A stretch of 64,000 nucleotides of DNA from Collybiopsis luxurians FD-317 M1 (taxonomy: Eukaryota > Basidiomycota > Agaricomycetes > Agaricales > Omphalotaceae): the NCBI GenBank assembly GCA_000827265.1, contig KN834779.1, forward strand, positions 56,033 to 120,032, in the 5' to 3' direction. Shown here in pieces: positions 35,143-46,932 of the stretch. Position numbers and translations under genes: made by a program. The notes beneath the pieces are model-generated. The model saw nothing but the letters and a program-made list of their open reading frames with translations, had not been told where the DNA came from and did no database searches. The first letter of the stretch is position 1. Each line of letters starts with the position of its first letter.

Positions 35143-36000
35143 CGCGATAAGCGCCGGGAGCTTGAGCGCTTAAAGTTGGGCGCTAGCCGCTAATTATATC
35201 CAAGGGCCAACCAAGTGCCGATTTGATTGTCACTCTCTAGACTTGATAAATCGTAAGAGAGGTTAAGCACGCGTTTCAACTTCCCCAGGAGACCGACATA
35301 CAGCTATACGCCGGATGCAAATATTAACACAGGGTCCAACTTGATTCTTGGGACGATAGATATGGGTAGAGCTTGGTAATGCCAGACTTAGTAATGGTAC
35401 TGTACGCAGAAGGTTTGCCGCTTTTTTATTGGTACAGTCGCTTAAAGTATCTAGCTTGAAGAGATAAATTTGGGAGGCTGAACACCTTGAACTCTTCGAT
35501 TCCCAAAAGCAAGGCCGACCTATAATAACGAGCCCAAATTGAGTGTATATCACGACTCGTCAAACCTTGGAGCTTTTCGGTTTATGAAACCCATGTACCG
35601 TCCTTGCGATGACGTCCCAAAGATCGAAGAATTCGAGTCAATACATAGCATTTTCGTAGCGATGTAAGAAGCACAAAAAAGCATGATTTGAGGAGAACAG
35701 GACGAAAGCGGCGGCAAAGCAAGAGCATGGTATGTAGCACAAAACAATTCAACAGCTATGTATATATAAAGGGAAGGACCGAAACAACAAAATATACATT
35801 GAAGTAATTGGAAACCAGCTTGGGGAAATCGCACGGGAAAGATAGGAACAGTATCAAATGAGTAAAAATTGCTTGCAGTTAACTGGAGACGAGGCAGTAA
35901 TAAGTTCAGAACTGCAGATACCCAGCAAATCGCAGTGAAGCAGAGCGAAAAATCTAGAAAAAGAAAACGAAAGGGGACCATGGATGACTCCCATTCGCGA
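35143..36000. other. Intergenic, no gene seen
   Basis: Open frames here are short or overlap the last exon of the membrane protein gene in another frame. No family is recognised. Confidence 0.45.
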
Positions 36001-36567
36001 TTAAGATTCCCTCCTTCTAAAGAGTTCAATTCGACCTTCGCAAAGATCGACGATCCATAGAATGGCGTATACCCAATGAAACGCAAAGACCACAATCCGG
36101 TATAGGAGAAAAAAATATCCCCAGCGATATTTTGGGATCGCCGAAAACTCGAGATATTGTGCAAAGCTGGTGACAAGGAAGAGGGTCGTGAAGGCTATGA
36201 CCCACCAGCTAGGAGAAGAGCCAACGATAACTATATTTTCGAAACAAGATATAAAGACGACAAAATTTCATAGGTTTGGACGATACTTACCGGCGAAAAG
36301 ATGGTTTAATGTCAGCCACGCGTTAAGAAAGAAGACAAGAATGATCGATTGCCCAATATCTTCGTCGATAAGACTTTGAGAGTTGTGAACAGGCAGTGAA
36401 GATGAAGGTGTCTGGGCAATGTAACGGCGAAGCCTCCAAAGTGATATCCAGAGCGACAGGGGAAGCCAAACGACAAGAAGAGCTGGATGGGTGTTGAGCA
36501 TCGCCAAGAAGTGGGTAAAAAGCTGGAAAACAATAATCAAGATGTATGGATGATCTCCTCCAACCAT
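36001..36567 (-). CDS. Small multi-pass membrane protein, unknown family
   Basis: Exons 36291-36567 and 36001-36230 join in frame to 168 residues (donor gtaagt, acceptor aatatag). About five hydrophobic segments are visible: ILIIVFQLFTHFLAML, LLVVWLPLSLWISLW, IILVFFLNAWLTLNHLF, WWVIAFTTLFLVTSF and YFFLLYRIVVFAFHWVYAILWIV. The C-terminus is short and basic (EGRIELFRRRES). I do not recognise a family. The ATG at 36567 was chosen as the first in frame; a start in an upstream exon cannot be excluded. Confidence 0.55.
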
Positions 36568-36879
36568 GTCGGGGAGAAAAGGCGATAAAAAAGTTCTGGA
36601 GAGCCATTTCGAAGGTGGAGGTCGAGTTTAAATATGAGAGCCCTACAAAAAAGTAACTGAGATGGCGAGATTCGGCTCGTTTACCGGCCGATCAACGAAA
36701 TTGATAAATAAATTCAACGCAAAGGACGTCAATGAATTTCCCTTTTCGAAGCTGAATGAATCCTCATGGGACGTTTCTTGTCAACGAGATGTATCAAGGA
36801 CGGTGGGAAAATATCAAGTCTATACGAAAGCCAGGGTCTTCGCATCATCGTTCTATCACTTCCGCAGTTTCCAATGTGA

Positions 36880-37348
36880 CTGGGAGCCGGAAATAGGCAG
36901 TTGGATCGTATCTGAGAGGTGACCAGGTTCATGAGCAGTATTAATGACATTCTACCTCGTAGAGGGGACCCGATATAATGGAGATCTCTCGGAAAACCAG
37001 TGCTGGGAGCCGGAAATAAGCAGTTGGATCGTATCTGAGAGGTGACCAGGAGCATGAGCAGTATTAATGACATTCTACCTCGTAGAGGGGACGCGCTTCT
37101 TGCAGAACTTGGAGATATGTAGAAAGGATCGGAAGAAATAGCGGTTAACGAAAATCCGAGGCCATACACGAGCCTACTATGAAATTAGTAATCGGGCAGG
37201 CATGCAAGGCATTCTACCTCGTAGAGGGGACGTGCTTCTTGCAGAACTTGGAGATATATAAAAAGGATCGGAAGAAATAGCGGTTAACGAAGATCCGAGG
37301 CCATACACGAGCCTACTTTGAAATTAGTAATCGGGCAAGCATGCAAGG
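36880..37348. repeat. Nested direct repeats
   Basis: A unit beginning CTGGGAGCCGGAAATA and ending TCGTAGAGGGGAC occurs at about 36880-36970 and again at 37003-37092. A second unit of about 139 bases, beginning ATTCTACCTCGTAGAGGGGA and running through GCAGAACTTGGAGATAT, occurs at 37071-37209 and 37210-37348 almost unchanged. The units share the CTACCTCGTAGAGGGGAC motif. Confidence 0.8.
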
Positions 37349-37370
37349 CACTGGTTTTCCGAGAGATCTC
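36981..37370. repeat. 390-bp block bounded by a 23-bp perfect inverted repeat
   Basis: Bases 36981-37003 (starting GAGATCTCTCGG) are the exact reverse complement of 37348-37370. The block encloses the repeated units above. No matching target duplication is seen outside, so it may be a small element or the product of local rearrangement. Confidence 0.65.
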
Positions 37371-38719
37371 GATCTTCTTTTTTTTTTGGACTTCATTACC
37401 GCAAGTAAGACTATGTACTAAGGAGCAGGGAGCCGCAATACTGGTTAGTTGTGCTCCATTCGCCGGGGGTTTCTCCATATGTGGGTGAGAGATCTGCATC
37501 ATATCGGGGATAGGCCTTCGTTCATGATCGTCTTGAGCTTCGAGGCGTGCATTGCAAAGGTAGTTACGTTCATAACTGGTGCAATGAATGAGAACCTAGA
37601 GAAATGAGTTGCATTTATGGATTAGAATAGGTGAACCTGAGAGATGAATAAAAGTTTTCCCGCTGGGACAGATTCCCTCCCTAAATTATTTAGTTTTTCA
37701 ATCTCCGAACGAAACATTAGTGCCAATTCGCTCCCTTCACCGAAACACCAATTACTTTCTGCCATTATACGTCATACCCTACCGTCATCTTCTTCAGCAT
37801 GCGTACCACAGAGTATTGCACCTGCAATAGATATTGACATTCAATCCAAATCATAAGTTGCAATCTCACCATAATAGTGAGATGTGTAGAAAGGCAGTCA
37901 AGCTAAGCAACGATGCCAAGGAGCAACATGTCTGTTGATATGAATTGTGTGCGGACACACTCGATTGCGTCTGGCCCTCCATCCACTAGCTTCAAACTCA
38001 GATTGATTATATACATGTAATTCTGCAAATATAACACCGAAAAAGTAGCATGTCTCTCCCTTTCTCTTGTATTCCGATGTCTGTCCTACATGTCCTGTCC
38101 CTGTCCGACTGGTCCGTCATGGAGCTGCCGTCTCTTCTTTGTGACTCTGAGATCAATTGGAGGCGCCCGAGTTGCTGGCGCTCACTCTCCGACCATCTTT
38201 TTGATCTTTCGCCGCATCTTTCCGAGCAGATGTCAACGAAATCCTGAAAAAAAAACCTACGCCTTCCAGCTTCCAGCACCAGACCTTTGTTCCCTTTCTA
38301 CTCTACACCGTTTCATGTTGTCTTTGATTATCAGTCAAGCCTTCCCAGTGACCCCAGCCTCTCTAAACTATGCAGAAATGCAGAAGGGTGTCATTCAAGT
38401 GCACGTAAGAAGTCTGCAGGTCTTTCGCAGGGTGCTACCTCGTGAAATGGATGTTTTAATTCTGGAGATGCTGTCGATATCGACTCCTCTGCGAGCATTT
38501 CAGGAGAAATGCTCCCCACCTCGGAATCTTTTAGCAGATTTGGACGTGGACTACTATGATCTCGATCAGGGGAAATGAACTGTTTTTCTGGTGGAACCAT
38601 TCATCGGTGAGTATCAATATATTGTGTGCTGCGCGCTTTCTAAAAATTTTCCGGCATTCCTTACGAGTAGTCTTACATTTTGGATCCTCTCTTTGCGCTA
38701 GCGATGACGGATCACGCTG
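37371..38719. other. Spacer, no firm gene
   Basis: An open frame at 38090-38578 (plus) has no family resemblance, though its 3' part may belong to the decayed F-box gene that follows. Confidence 0.35.
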
Positions 38720-40135
38720 AGAACTTGCCTCTGCTTTCCGTTATCATCAAGACTGCCCACCTGCACAATTCGATGATCTATTCTCTGCCTTACCCCTAGA
38801 AATATCAACCGAGATCCTGCTTCCTTTTGCAGCTTATGACCCTGTTCGCACGCTTCAACTCGCGGAATATTTCTGGCAGAAATGCATCGAAAACCTAGCT
38901 TTCTGGTCAAGGGATATGGTAGTTTGCGACTCCCAGATGGAAGGATCTCACGATTGGGAAACGATACACTCGTTCTCGAAGCAAATCTTTCTTTCCCTTT
39001 AGTTTGTCGACCGTAGTAGCAATGCGACCATATTTGCGAAGAACTTATACGCATTTCCATTCGATTGGAAATCGATGCTCGCTGAAGGAAGACGAGGTCA
39101 CAGCGTACATACTCCAAATCGTCAAACATCTCCACTTCCCTGCCGTATCTATCCCCCTCGTCTCCGAGCCAAAATGCACATTAAGTCTCCGCCATCTCGA
39201 TATCGGTTCCGGAGCCCACCGATAGCAGAAGTGCGTTGCAATACCCTCTTTTTTTCATAACAACTTCACCCGGCGCTTCCCTCCAAGCCACGGAAAGGTT
39301 CATTCGGCCACTATGCGGCACAAGATTATGAATTGCTTATGGAATGAGATCAAGAGTCGCGCTTCGTACATTTAGACGTTCGTGCATCTGTCTGGAACGA
39401 ATGTCAGTATGTAGTTTGCGTGAAGTAGTATTCGACTCTGGATGTAAATTGCTTATGGAATGAGACCGAAATAAGCAGCGTTCGATGACTTTTTAAATCA
39501 ACGTGCATATATGATGACTCCGATCCAGGTATTTTATTTCACCGTCTTGTCGCTGACACGCGAAGAATCCACCCCTACTTTTTGATTATTATTTTCCCGC
39601 TTCTTAAACGCTTTTTGAAGATGCTCAGCGCACATGAAGCTGTTCTCGTCCTTTCCATGCTTCAAGGCAAGCAGCCCCTCAACCACGGCTTCCCGGCGAA
39701 ACCATCCCTTAGGGCCTCCCGCCGAATTAAGTCATCCGACAGTTTCAGGCAAGCCTCGCCTTTCACACGGGGATCGGAAAATTCATGCACTTTTGTTTTC
39801 GAGAGAAGCAAGTACTTTGACTGGCGAGAGTATCATTGTTGTAAAAAGGATTTTCAGACATTCGGCGAAGACCAGATTGACCCAAACCTCGATGATAATT
39901 ATGGTTTGAGACCGCCCATTAAATCCCAGAGGAAAAATGTTAGCTTCTACCCCACTTTTCTCCCATTCTCCTCTCCGGAACGCTGTGGCCCCTCATTACC
40001 CAACTCCAGCTCTCAGAAGCCTGCACGTTTGCTGGTGGTCTGCAAACATTGAATGGACCAGTTATGGAAATGAATGTTTGAAACGAGTATCCCAGACGAT
40101 AGATCTGAATTTCCCCGGGTCCGAATACTGAACTA
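38720..40135 (+). pseudogene. Decayed F-box-type gene relics
   Basis: About 38753-39003 is open and carries an F-box-like core (LFSALPLEISTEILLPFAAYD), ended by TAG at 39001. Further frames follow with stops and frame changes: LSLRHLDIGSG near 39180-39215, and LRSLHVCWWSANIEWTSYGN to TIDLNFPGSEY near 40000-40130. The order fits an F-box plus leucine-rich protein broken by several mutations. No single model joins the pieces. Confidence 0.4.
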
Positions 40136-40413
40136 ATCCTTCACGCTGTAGCTTGATTTGCAAATCAGTCTCTCTTTTGAGAATGAACATTTGCAGACCA
40201 ATCTAATGGTAGCATCTTGCTGATTACATGAATGGAATTACTCCTCAATTTCGTATCTTGACGGCTCCACCTCGACAGAATTGGCCTTTTCTCTCTCATA
40301 CTCGTCACGGGGATCTCAACATGAATGCAGAGTTTCTGTCGATCGAAGGTTCTCCTCTTCGGCAGAATCATCAAGACTAGATTGGAATGGTACACCAACC
40401 GAGTGCGAAAAGG

Positions 40414-40420
40414 TATAAAA
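40414..40420 (+). promoter_or_regulatory. TATA box of the hydrophobin gene
   Basis: TATAAAA lies 92 bases upstream of the ATG at 40506, followed by a C/T/A-rich leader typical of strongly expressed fungal genes. Confidence 0.6.
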
Positions 40421-40505
40421 GCTCTACAAAATCCAAGAAAATACCTCACTCGAACAACCAGTAGTCGTAGTTCAAGTACTCTCTCTACTCTTAACTCTAC
40501 TCACC

Positions 40506-40995
40506 ATGCAATTCAAAGTCGCTTTCTTCACCGCTGCTCTTGCTACTCTCGCCGCTGCTTCCCCAGCTACCCGCGGCAACGTTTGCTCCACTGGCCCTGT
40601 CCAGTGCTGTGACACTTACACGTCCGCCTCCGACCCTGCTGCAGCCAGCGCCCTTGGTCTTATTGGCGTCGTCCTTCAAGACTTGAACGTCGGCGTTGGT
40701 CTTACCTGCAGTCCCATCACCGGCATCGGAGCCAGTCTTACCAGCTGGTAAGCTTCCTGTCTAAGTCGTTCCATTGTCCAGATATTTATTCGTTATCTTT
40801 TCTCTTTTTAGCAACTCTCAGGCTCTCTGCTGCACAGACGACAGCCACGGTAAGCTAGTCGTGTCACGCCTCGCTAACTCTCCCTTCGATTTCCTTTGCA
40901 CTGTTTCTTGAAGAACAGCTTGCTCACTATAGAATATTTGTTCTCCATTTTTAGGAAGCCTCATTTCCCTCGGCTGCGCTCCCATTGCCCTCTAA
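40506..40995 (+). CDS. Class I hydrophobin
   Basis: Exons 40506-40747, 40812-40849 and 40955-40995 join in frame to 106 residues. A signal peptide covers about residues 1-19 (MQFKVAFFTAALATLAAA). The eight-cysteine pattern is complete: C, six residues, CC, 32 residues, C, 12 residues, C, five residues, CC, 12 residues, C, then APIAL. These spacings and the long loop between the third and fourth Cys are those of class I. The fifth Cys codon is split by the first intron. Hydrophobins are secreted, self-assemble at air-water interfaces and coat aerial hyphae, spores and fruit bodies. A strong TATA box and compact gene suggest high expression. Confidence 0.95.
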
Positions 40996-41423
40996 TCGTC
41001 TCCGGACGCTCGTAAATACACGGAGCGGGATATTCTATACCACTTTGATCCATGGCGTGGTTGTTCATCGTCAGTCATTCATTGAACATCTCGGTATCTT
41101 AAACTCTACGTATTTCTTGGACACTTCTTTTGTACACCCTCGTTTGTACACGTCAAAAACCGTTTTTTGAATGGGTGCCGATCCCATAATTTTTAGCGGC
41201 GCGCAGATTGCTCGTCCTCATTCTGCTGAATTGTCCATATTGCGTCCTTTCCTCCCAGCATCAAGTCAATCGACGCCTCTAGGTCAGCCCTCTTTTTGCT
41301 CGTAAAGGTAAGGTAGGGTAAGGTTCTTAATCGCCGTCGTAATCATGTTTGAGACTATACCAGGATAGTAATATACATCAATTATGTTGCCCCAGAATGC
41401 GTGAAGATGTCATCCATTAACCC
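40996..41423. other. Intergenic, convergent 3' regions
   Basis: No coding feature seen between the hydrophobin and the MFS transporter. Confidence 0.5.
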
Positions 41424-43491
41424 TTATCCAATATGTTGAATGTCTTCTTTCCAGTCCATCGTTTTTTCCGAGTGGACACCGAATTCTATGTGCACATGTA
41501 AGCTAATAAAACGGCAATCAAACATGTTTGGTACTTACGGTCTACCTTTGTAGATTTGAATCGCCAGGCAGGCACTTCGTTTTCGAACATCAGGTCAAGC
41601 TCACCGTAGCTGCGACCCCTACAAAAAAAGACATGAATACAAGTTACAGCACCGAATCTGACAAAGGACGCACTTGGTCTCGGGCAGTCTGAGAAGGCAG
41701 TACACGGTCGAAAGAGCGGCGCTTCCACCCCAAAAGAGACCCGCTTTGGCTCCCCAATTCCATGCAGTCGTGTTGATCATCCGCGGTACAAGAATACCAC
41801 AAACAATGTTCATGATTTGATAAGAAATACGGGAGAGCGCAATGGATTTCTGACGAAGGCGGGTAGAGGATACTTCGCCGATAATGGTGTAGCAGAGAGG
41901 ACCGAGAGTGCAGTTGTAGATAAAGTTGAGGGCGATGAGGAGACCTCCGACGGCCAACGTCGAGCTATTTGATTTAATGAAGCCTAAACCTCCTATGATA
42001 AATAGTACGACAGCCATGCATGCCATGCCGCCAGTATATAATGTCCGACGACCAAAGAGCGTCAGCACTAGATGAACTTTAGAGAAGACTGTAACGTTGG
42101 CAAGGAAAGATACTCACAGCCCCAAGAGACGATAGTTCCAATGATGAACATGGAGTTGAGAACCATGTTTAAATCGAAAGAAAGAGCTGTACCAATACCG
42201 GCAGATTGCAGGAATTGAACACCTTGTCCGATAAGATTTTCTCCAGATAAAAGTTGCATTGCAAAAGTCATCATAACAATTTCGGTACGACGACGATCAG
42301 TGCGAGTAAAGCACTGGACGTAGGACGTGCCTTCCTGGACTTGCCTCTCGAGCTCGTTAGTGTGCACCATCATCGCAATAGTGTTTTTGACTTCTTTATC
42401 GGAAACAACTTCTTCATTCGTCAGATGCCTGACGGAGTGCTCGGCGTCTTCAAGACGGCCTTGACGAACGAGCCACCAGGGGGAGGCAGGACAAAAGTAG
42501 ACGATGAGGAATAGAGGAATGACCCAGACCCATTGTATTATGAATGGGAGACGCCAACCTGCATTTTTATGAGAAGTGTTCTTGGGAGAAGCTCCTCTAC
42601 TTACTCCAGTCGCTATTGATAGTGAGAGTTGCCTTTACGACACCAGAAGAAAGAAGGATGCCTGTTATGTTCTAATCAGTTCACTTCTCCACAAACAACA
42701 TCGTAAAAGACGCACCGACCCCCCAACACAAGTTTACATAGGCTGTAAGGTAGCCTCGAAGCTGGATAGGACAAACCTCGGACGCGTAGGCGGTCGTAAG
42801 TGTCTGGAAAACACCCCAAGGAATACCACACAGAACCTCGCCGATAACAAGTGTTGTAAGGGAATTGGCAAAGACCGGAATGAAAATAAAACCGGCTACG
42901 ATATGCAATTATTTTGCTAGCCTTCAGGAAAACGAAAATGGCACGTACTGAGGGCAACTATAGAAACCATCATGACAATTTTGGGACCATAGCGGTCGGC
43001 TGCCCACCCATTGATCTACAATGCGAATGTAAATTGCAGGAAGTACGAAACGTTTGAGAACACACCAAAAGACCTATAATACCGCCTGCTGAGCTACCAT
43101 TGCTTAGTCCACTTTGCCAGGGTGCTGTAATAGCATATCCTGTGGCAGACCCAGGTGCGGGAATGCCGAATCGTTTTGTAAAATCGGCTGATCGCATCTG
43201 AAGTCAGTCGTGAACAACGACGGAAAAACTCAAACGGAGCATACGTTGACCGTAAAAAGAACCAATAACCACGACATCATATCCTTCCATAATTAACGCG
43301 GCGGAGAGAGCCATCGACCAAAATATAGCCTTCTTGTGTGATCTGAAAGCTTCGCGAAGAGTCATCTTGTGTTCAAGCTCATCAGCCTTCGCGGCATCCG
43401 AGATTGTATTAGCGTTGAGGTTGCGCAGAATCTCATCGTTGTCCGCGACGAGAACATCCGCTGGAGCATTATTGATACCGTAGTGCGACAT
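41424..43491 (-). CDS. MFS sugar transporter, maltose/alpha-glucoside permease type
   Basis: Exons 43245-43491, 43066-43197, 42949-43015, 42716-42895, 42605-42661, 42118-42558, 41674-42067, 41539-41618 and 41424-41485. Landmarks: ALSAALIMEGYDVVVIGSFYGQ (TM1), GGIIGLL/INGWAADRYGPK, VCPIQLRGYLTAYVNLCWG, CPASPWWLVRQGR (the PESP-type motif), RRTEIVMMTFAMQLLSGENLIG, CTLGPLCYTIIGEVSSTRLRQKSIAL and RLPETKGRSYGELDLMFE. This is the H+-coupled sugar porter group that includes fungal maltose permeases; about 550 residues in the plasma membrane. From exon 2 on, every junction keeps frame. The exon 1/exon 2 junction is off by one base with canonical GT-AG sites (CAAC/gtatgc ... ttcag/ATGCG), so either that junction is unusual, the sequence has an error, or the gene is inactivated. 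Confidence 0.8.
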
Positions 43492-44285
43492 GGTAGCGAG
43501 CAAGCAACGAATGTAGCCCAGGAGCAAGCGAGCCCGGGGTTAGTGCCATGGGGAGTGCGCGACCTTTTATGTGCGTGGGGTATGGTCCCATGGGGGTACT
43601 CTATTATGGGTTCTGGTGCCTGACGGATGCGGAAGATCCTCGATGAATTATCGGAAATGGAGTTCACAATCAGTACAGCAAGGGAAATGAAACGAGAGCG
43701 TTTGGAAGCCATTATGAGTATTCATTCATTACTTTTCCGATCGCTATAAGATGAGGCTAGCACGATATGCAATAGAACTGAGCTCGAAAGCTCAAAGGTC
43801 GACTGTCCGCATACCGGGTCCCTGCGGGCCGTTGAATTATTACTTATCCGAAGTCCGCGCCACTCCGCACCTGCAGGCTGCTAGGGTTTTGCGAGTTCAA
43901 TAAATTCTATCAGTGAATGTAACTGAATGTAACTAAATCTCAGCCATTGATTCCCATGTGAAGGTCACCTTATCTTTAGTGAATTCTTGATGATGGAAGA
44001 ACGGATCGGGAATTCATAAAGAACCCGGAAAGTAATGTAGCTCGAAGCTTCCAGTCGCAATACATAGAGTCCGGTGTTGCCTCGACCTCCAGAGAATAAG
44101 TAACCATCTAAACTTCACGGATCTACGTCCCGGTACGTGTCCTGTTCTTTTGGAAGGTCACGTAACATCGTTAACATCTGTACAGGCACAGGTGAGACCA
44201 CAAAAATTCGTACATATGCATTCCAGGATCTTCGATCTTCAAATATGACTCGCGCACTCACTGACCAAGTATGCCGCAACGTGAA
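43492..44285. other. Intergenic, no gene seen
   Basis: Contains the transporter promoter. No TATA box or other gene is evident. Confidence 0.45.
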
Positions 44286-46879
44286 CTAGGGCTCCCACTC
44301 AACAACTGGCAAACTCGACGCCGCCGAAACCTCCCATTCCATCACCAGATTCACCGTCCCCTGGGCCGGAATATGGTACAACAGCCAGTTCATTTTACCC
44401 TCACTTTTCGCCCCAGATGTCTCCTCCTCCTTGTCCTTTTCCTTCCCTGCAGCCTTGACTCCATTCTCGGTGGCATTACTTTCGTTGTTGGGGAGAGGAG
44501 GAAGCTCTTTATCCGCATCTGCACCATCCCATTGAGCAATGACCCGAACTTTACTACGGTCGAGTGGGAACTGGACCGGGGCGGAATTGAGAGCCGATGT
44601 AGGCGGGGTCACAATAGTGTCCTGGGCGCCAGTAGAGTTATCAAAAGATCTTCTCCCAGAACCCGAGCTAAACGACGGAAGCCTCTTGCTCGTCGAGAAT
44701 CGTTTCTTCATAGTTACAACTTTCGAAGACGAAGTCGTCACCGAAGCTGCATCTTCAGCATTCTTCGAATCCGACGCTACCTTACCAGTATTACTTCCCG
44801 CCTCAGTCTGGTTGTTATTCACGCCACTGCCCTTGCCAGGTCTATTCAATTCCGCGGGTTTCAAAATCTTAACCACGATTCGCTCGTCTTCGCTCACGGG
44901 TATACGATCGATGAGCTTCAGCGCGTCGATACGGACGCGTTTGGTGTTGAGAATCGTGATGCGTTGAGAATAGAGTGTGGACGTTGTCTTGGTGGTTCCG
45001 AAAGAGCTGAGGCTGTTGATGCCAGTAAAGCCAGTGAATGGGGTGCGGTGGCTAACCTTAGAGGAAAGGGGATGGTACGTGATTTTGATAGATGAATCAA
45101 GGCTGGTAAATGAGATGTGAGTTGGTAGAAGAACAAAAAATCCATAAATAAAACTGACCCGAGACTGCAATCAAAGGATTCGTCGGGCCCGGCCGCAGGA
45201 ATACTAGAGCGAGCGATAAAAGTCCCATCAACGTACACGCTCGCGGAACCAGGTATCAACACGTATTCCGACGTATTCTTGATCTTGGCCTAGATAAGAT
45301 AGTAGACGTTTGTCCGTCGGTAAAGCCCTTTCCAAGAACTATCCCCAGTAACAAAAATGCTCAACGTACATTCAAATGAACCCTCGTATCCTTCTTTGGA
45401 ACCGCAAGCCACAGCAACTTCGTCTCCAACTCCTTCAGCTCGACAACAGTCACTTTATGCGCCATACCGTCACATGGAACACTGATGAGTCCAGGGACTT
45501 GGAACACCGAATGGTTGAACCGACCATCGCCTTTGGAGGCGACGTTAAGACCGACAGTTCCGAGGACTCTAGGGGGAGGCTGCCTGACAGGAGAACGCCG
45601 TCTAGGACTCCGGCTGGGAGAGCGACTGGAGCGGGGGCTTCTCTCGTAGTGACGGTGTCTAACGCTTCTAGTGGGACTTCTGCTTGACCTACGTGAGGGA
45701 GGGGAGCGGGAGCGGGAACGGAAGCGGGAGCGACTGATAATTACAGGCTGTACCGAAGCTAAAGGTATTATCGGGGCAGCGCCACCAGGCGTAACGACCA
45801 TTGGTCCCCCGGCTGCATACGGGTAGGGATGATATGGCCTACTGGTGGAGAGCTTGAGAGGCTTGAGCTTTGGGATTTGTACTCCGTAGGAAGGTGTAGC
45901 AGTCTCAAGTGTCAGAGGTACGTTCGTCCAATCCTATGAGGAACAACCACGGGTCAACGGATATTATATAATAAGCCACATAGGATTTATGGAATACCTC
46001 GCCCGTATCCTGAACAATAGCAGCCTTATACACCAGTGTCAGAGGATTCTCCTTCGCTTCCAAGTCAACGCGAATATCATAAACGGCTTCCCAATTAGCA
46101 GAGGAGACAGCTACACCGAATTGAAGAATACTGAGTGCCGTTTTTTTCGAAAAATGGAAGCAGACAAACCATAGACAAGCTCAAGTTCAATCTCCCCCTC
46201 ATTCTCCGCAAAGAGCCCCACGGCAACCTGCATCCCCAACAACAAACTCCCATCCCCGCTAACCTGCTCCTTTCTAATCCTAGCTTTCTCAGTACTAATC
46301 TCACGATACAGCTCATCCTCCTCCTGCTTCAATTTTGCCAATTCTTCGTCGAGTTTACTCCCATGAACAGAATAGGAGTTGATGAATTCTCCAACTTGAT
46401 TGAGATGGACATCGTTTACTGTCATAGAGCGGATATAACTTTCCAGAGCGCGGGACGAGATTTGGCATCGAGATATAGCGCTTTGTACGAGGTCCTTCTT
46501 AGTGAGAAGTTGCTGAAGGAGGGGAGAAGTCTTCTCCGACGGCTCCCGAGGCATAGTCAATAGAGAAACGTCATGTATGGTGGCATCTCCGTGTCCCTGG
46601 ACTCTGTCCGAGACGAGTTTCTATCAGTGAGAGGGTAACATTGACAGAGGCCAGCTCGCGGACTGTTTCACTGTTCGCCGCTACTTACCTCAGAGAATCT
46701 TCTTGAATGACATTCGGCAAACCATTAATGTAAAGCTGATTCTGCCCTGTTTGGACGTTGAACTTGAAAAGCCGGTGTAGCTCAGCGCGACCCGTGTACA
46801 AGCTGACATGAAGGAGCTTGCTGTCTATTAAAGAGACAAGGGTTATGGTGTTGGCGGCGTAAGGTGGAAGTGTTGTCAT
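44286..46879 (-). CDS. DUF4139 (mucoidy inhibitor A-like) protein, copy A
   Basis: Exons 46689-46879, 46170-46603, 45998-46110, 45370-45933, 45159-45289 and 44286-45102 close in frame (749 residues). The N-terminus (NTITLVSLIDSKLLHVSLYTGRAELHRLFKF) fits the DUF4140 domain. A coiled-coil follows (LDEELAKLKQEEDELYREISTEKARI), then the DUF4139 beta region: WEAVYDIRVDL, TLVYKAAIVQDTGE/DWTNVPLTLETATP, FQVPGLISVPCDGMAHKVTVVEL, NTSEYVLIPGSASVYVDGTFI. Residues about 313-363 form an Arg-Ser-rich insert (RSRSRSPPSRRSSRSPTRS) longer than in the two paralogs. The ending is MNWLLYHIPAQGTVNLVMEWEV. Homologs are scattered across bacteria and fungi without a settled function. No signal peptide or membrane helix. 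Confidence 0.85.
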
Positions 46880-46926
46880 AAGGACCGAAAAAGCTGTAAA
46901 GACGCGCGTCTCAATCTCATTGTGAC

Positions 46927-46932
46927 TTTATA
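46927..46932 (-). promoter_or_regulatory. TATA box shared by the DUF4139 paralogs (copy A)
   Basis: TATAAA on the minus strand about 48 bases before the ATG. The same motif sits at the same distance before copy B (51027-51032) and copy C (63493-63498), inside a conserved CATTGTG(A/G)CTTTATA stretch. Confidence 0.5.

Noticed and set aside
36940..37100. A structured RNA or tRNA-like gene in the CTACCTCGTAGAGGGGAC repeats
   Set aside because: No cloverleaf with acceptor stem and anticodon arm could be drawn; the short hairpin recurs simply because the unit is duplicated.
36729..37169. 146-codon minus-strand open frame with repeated SPLRGRMSLILLM peptide
   Set aside because: The peptide repeat merely reflects the nested DNA repeats. 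No promoter, splice structure or homology supports a gene.
44271..45095. 274-codon plus-strand open frame
   Set aside because: It lies wholly antisense to the last exon of DUF4139 copy A, which has domain support.
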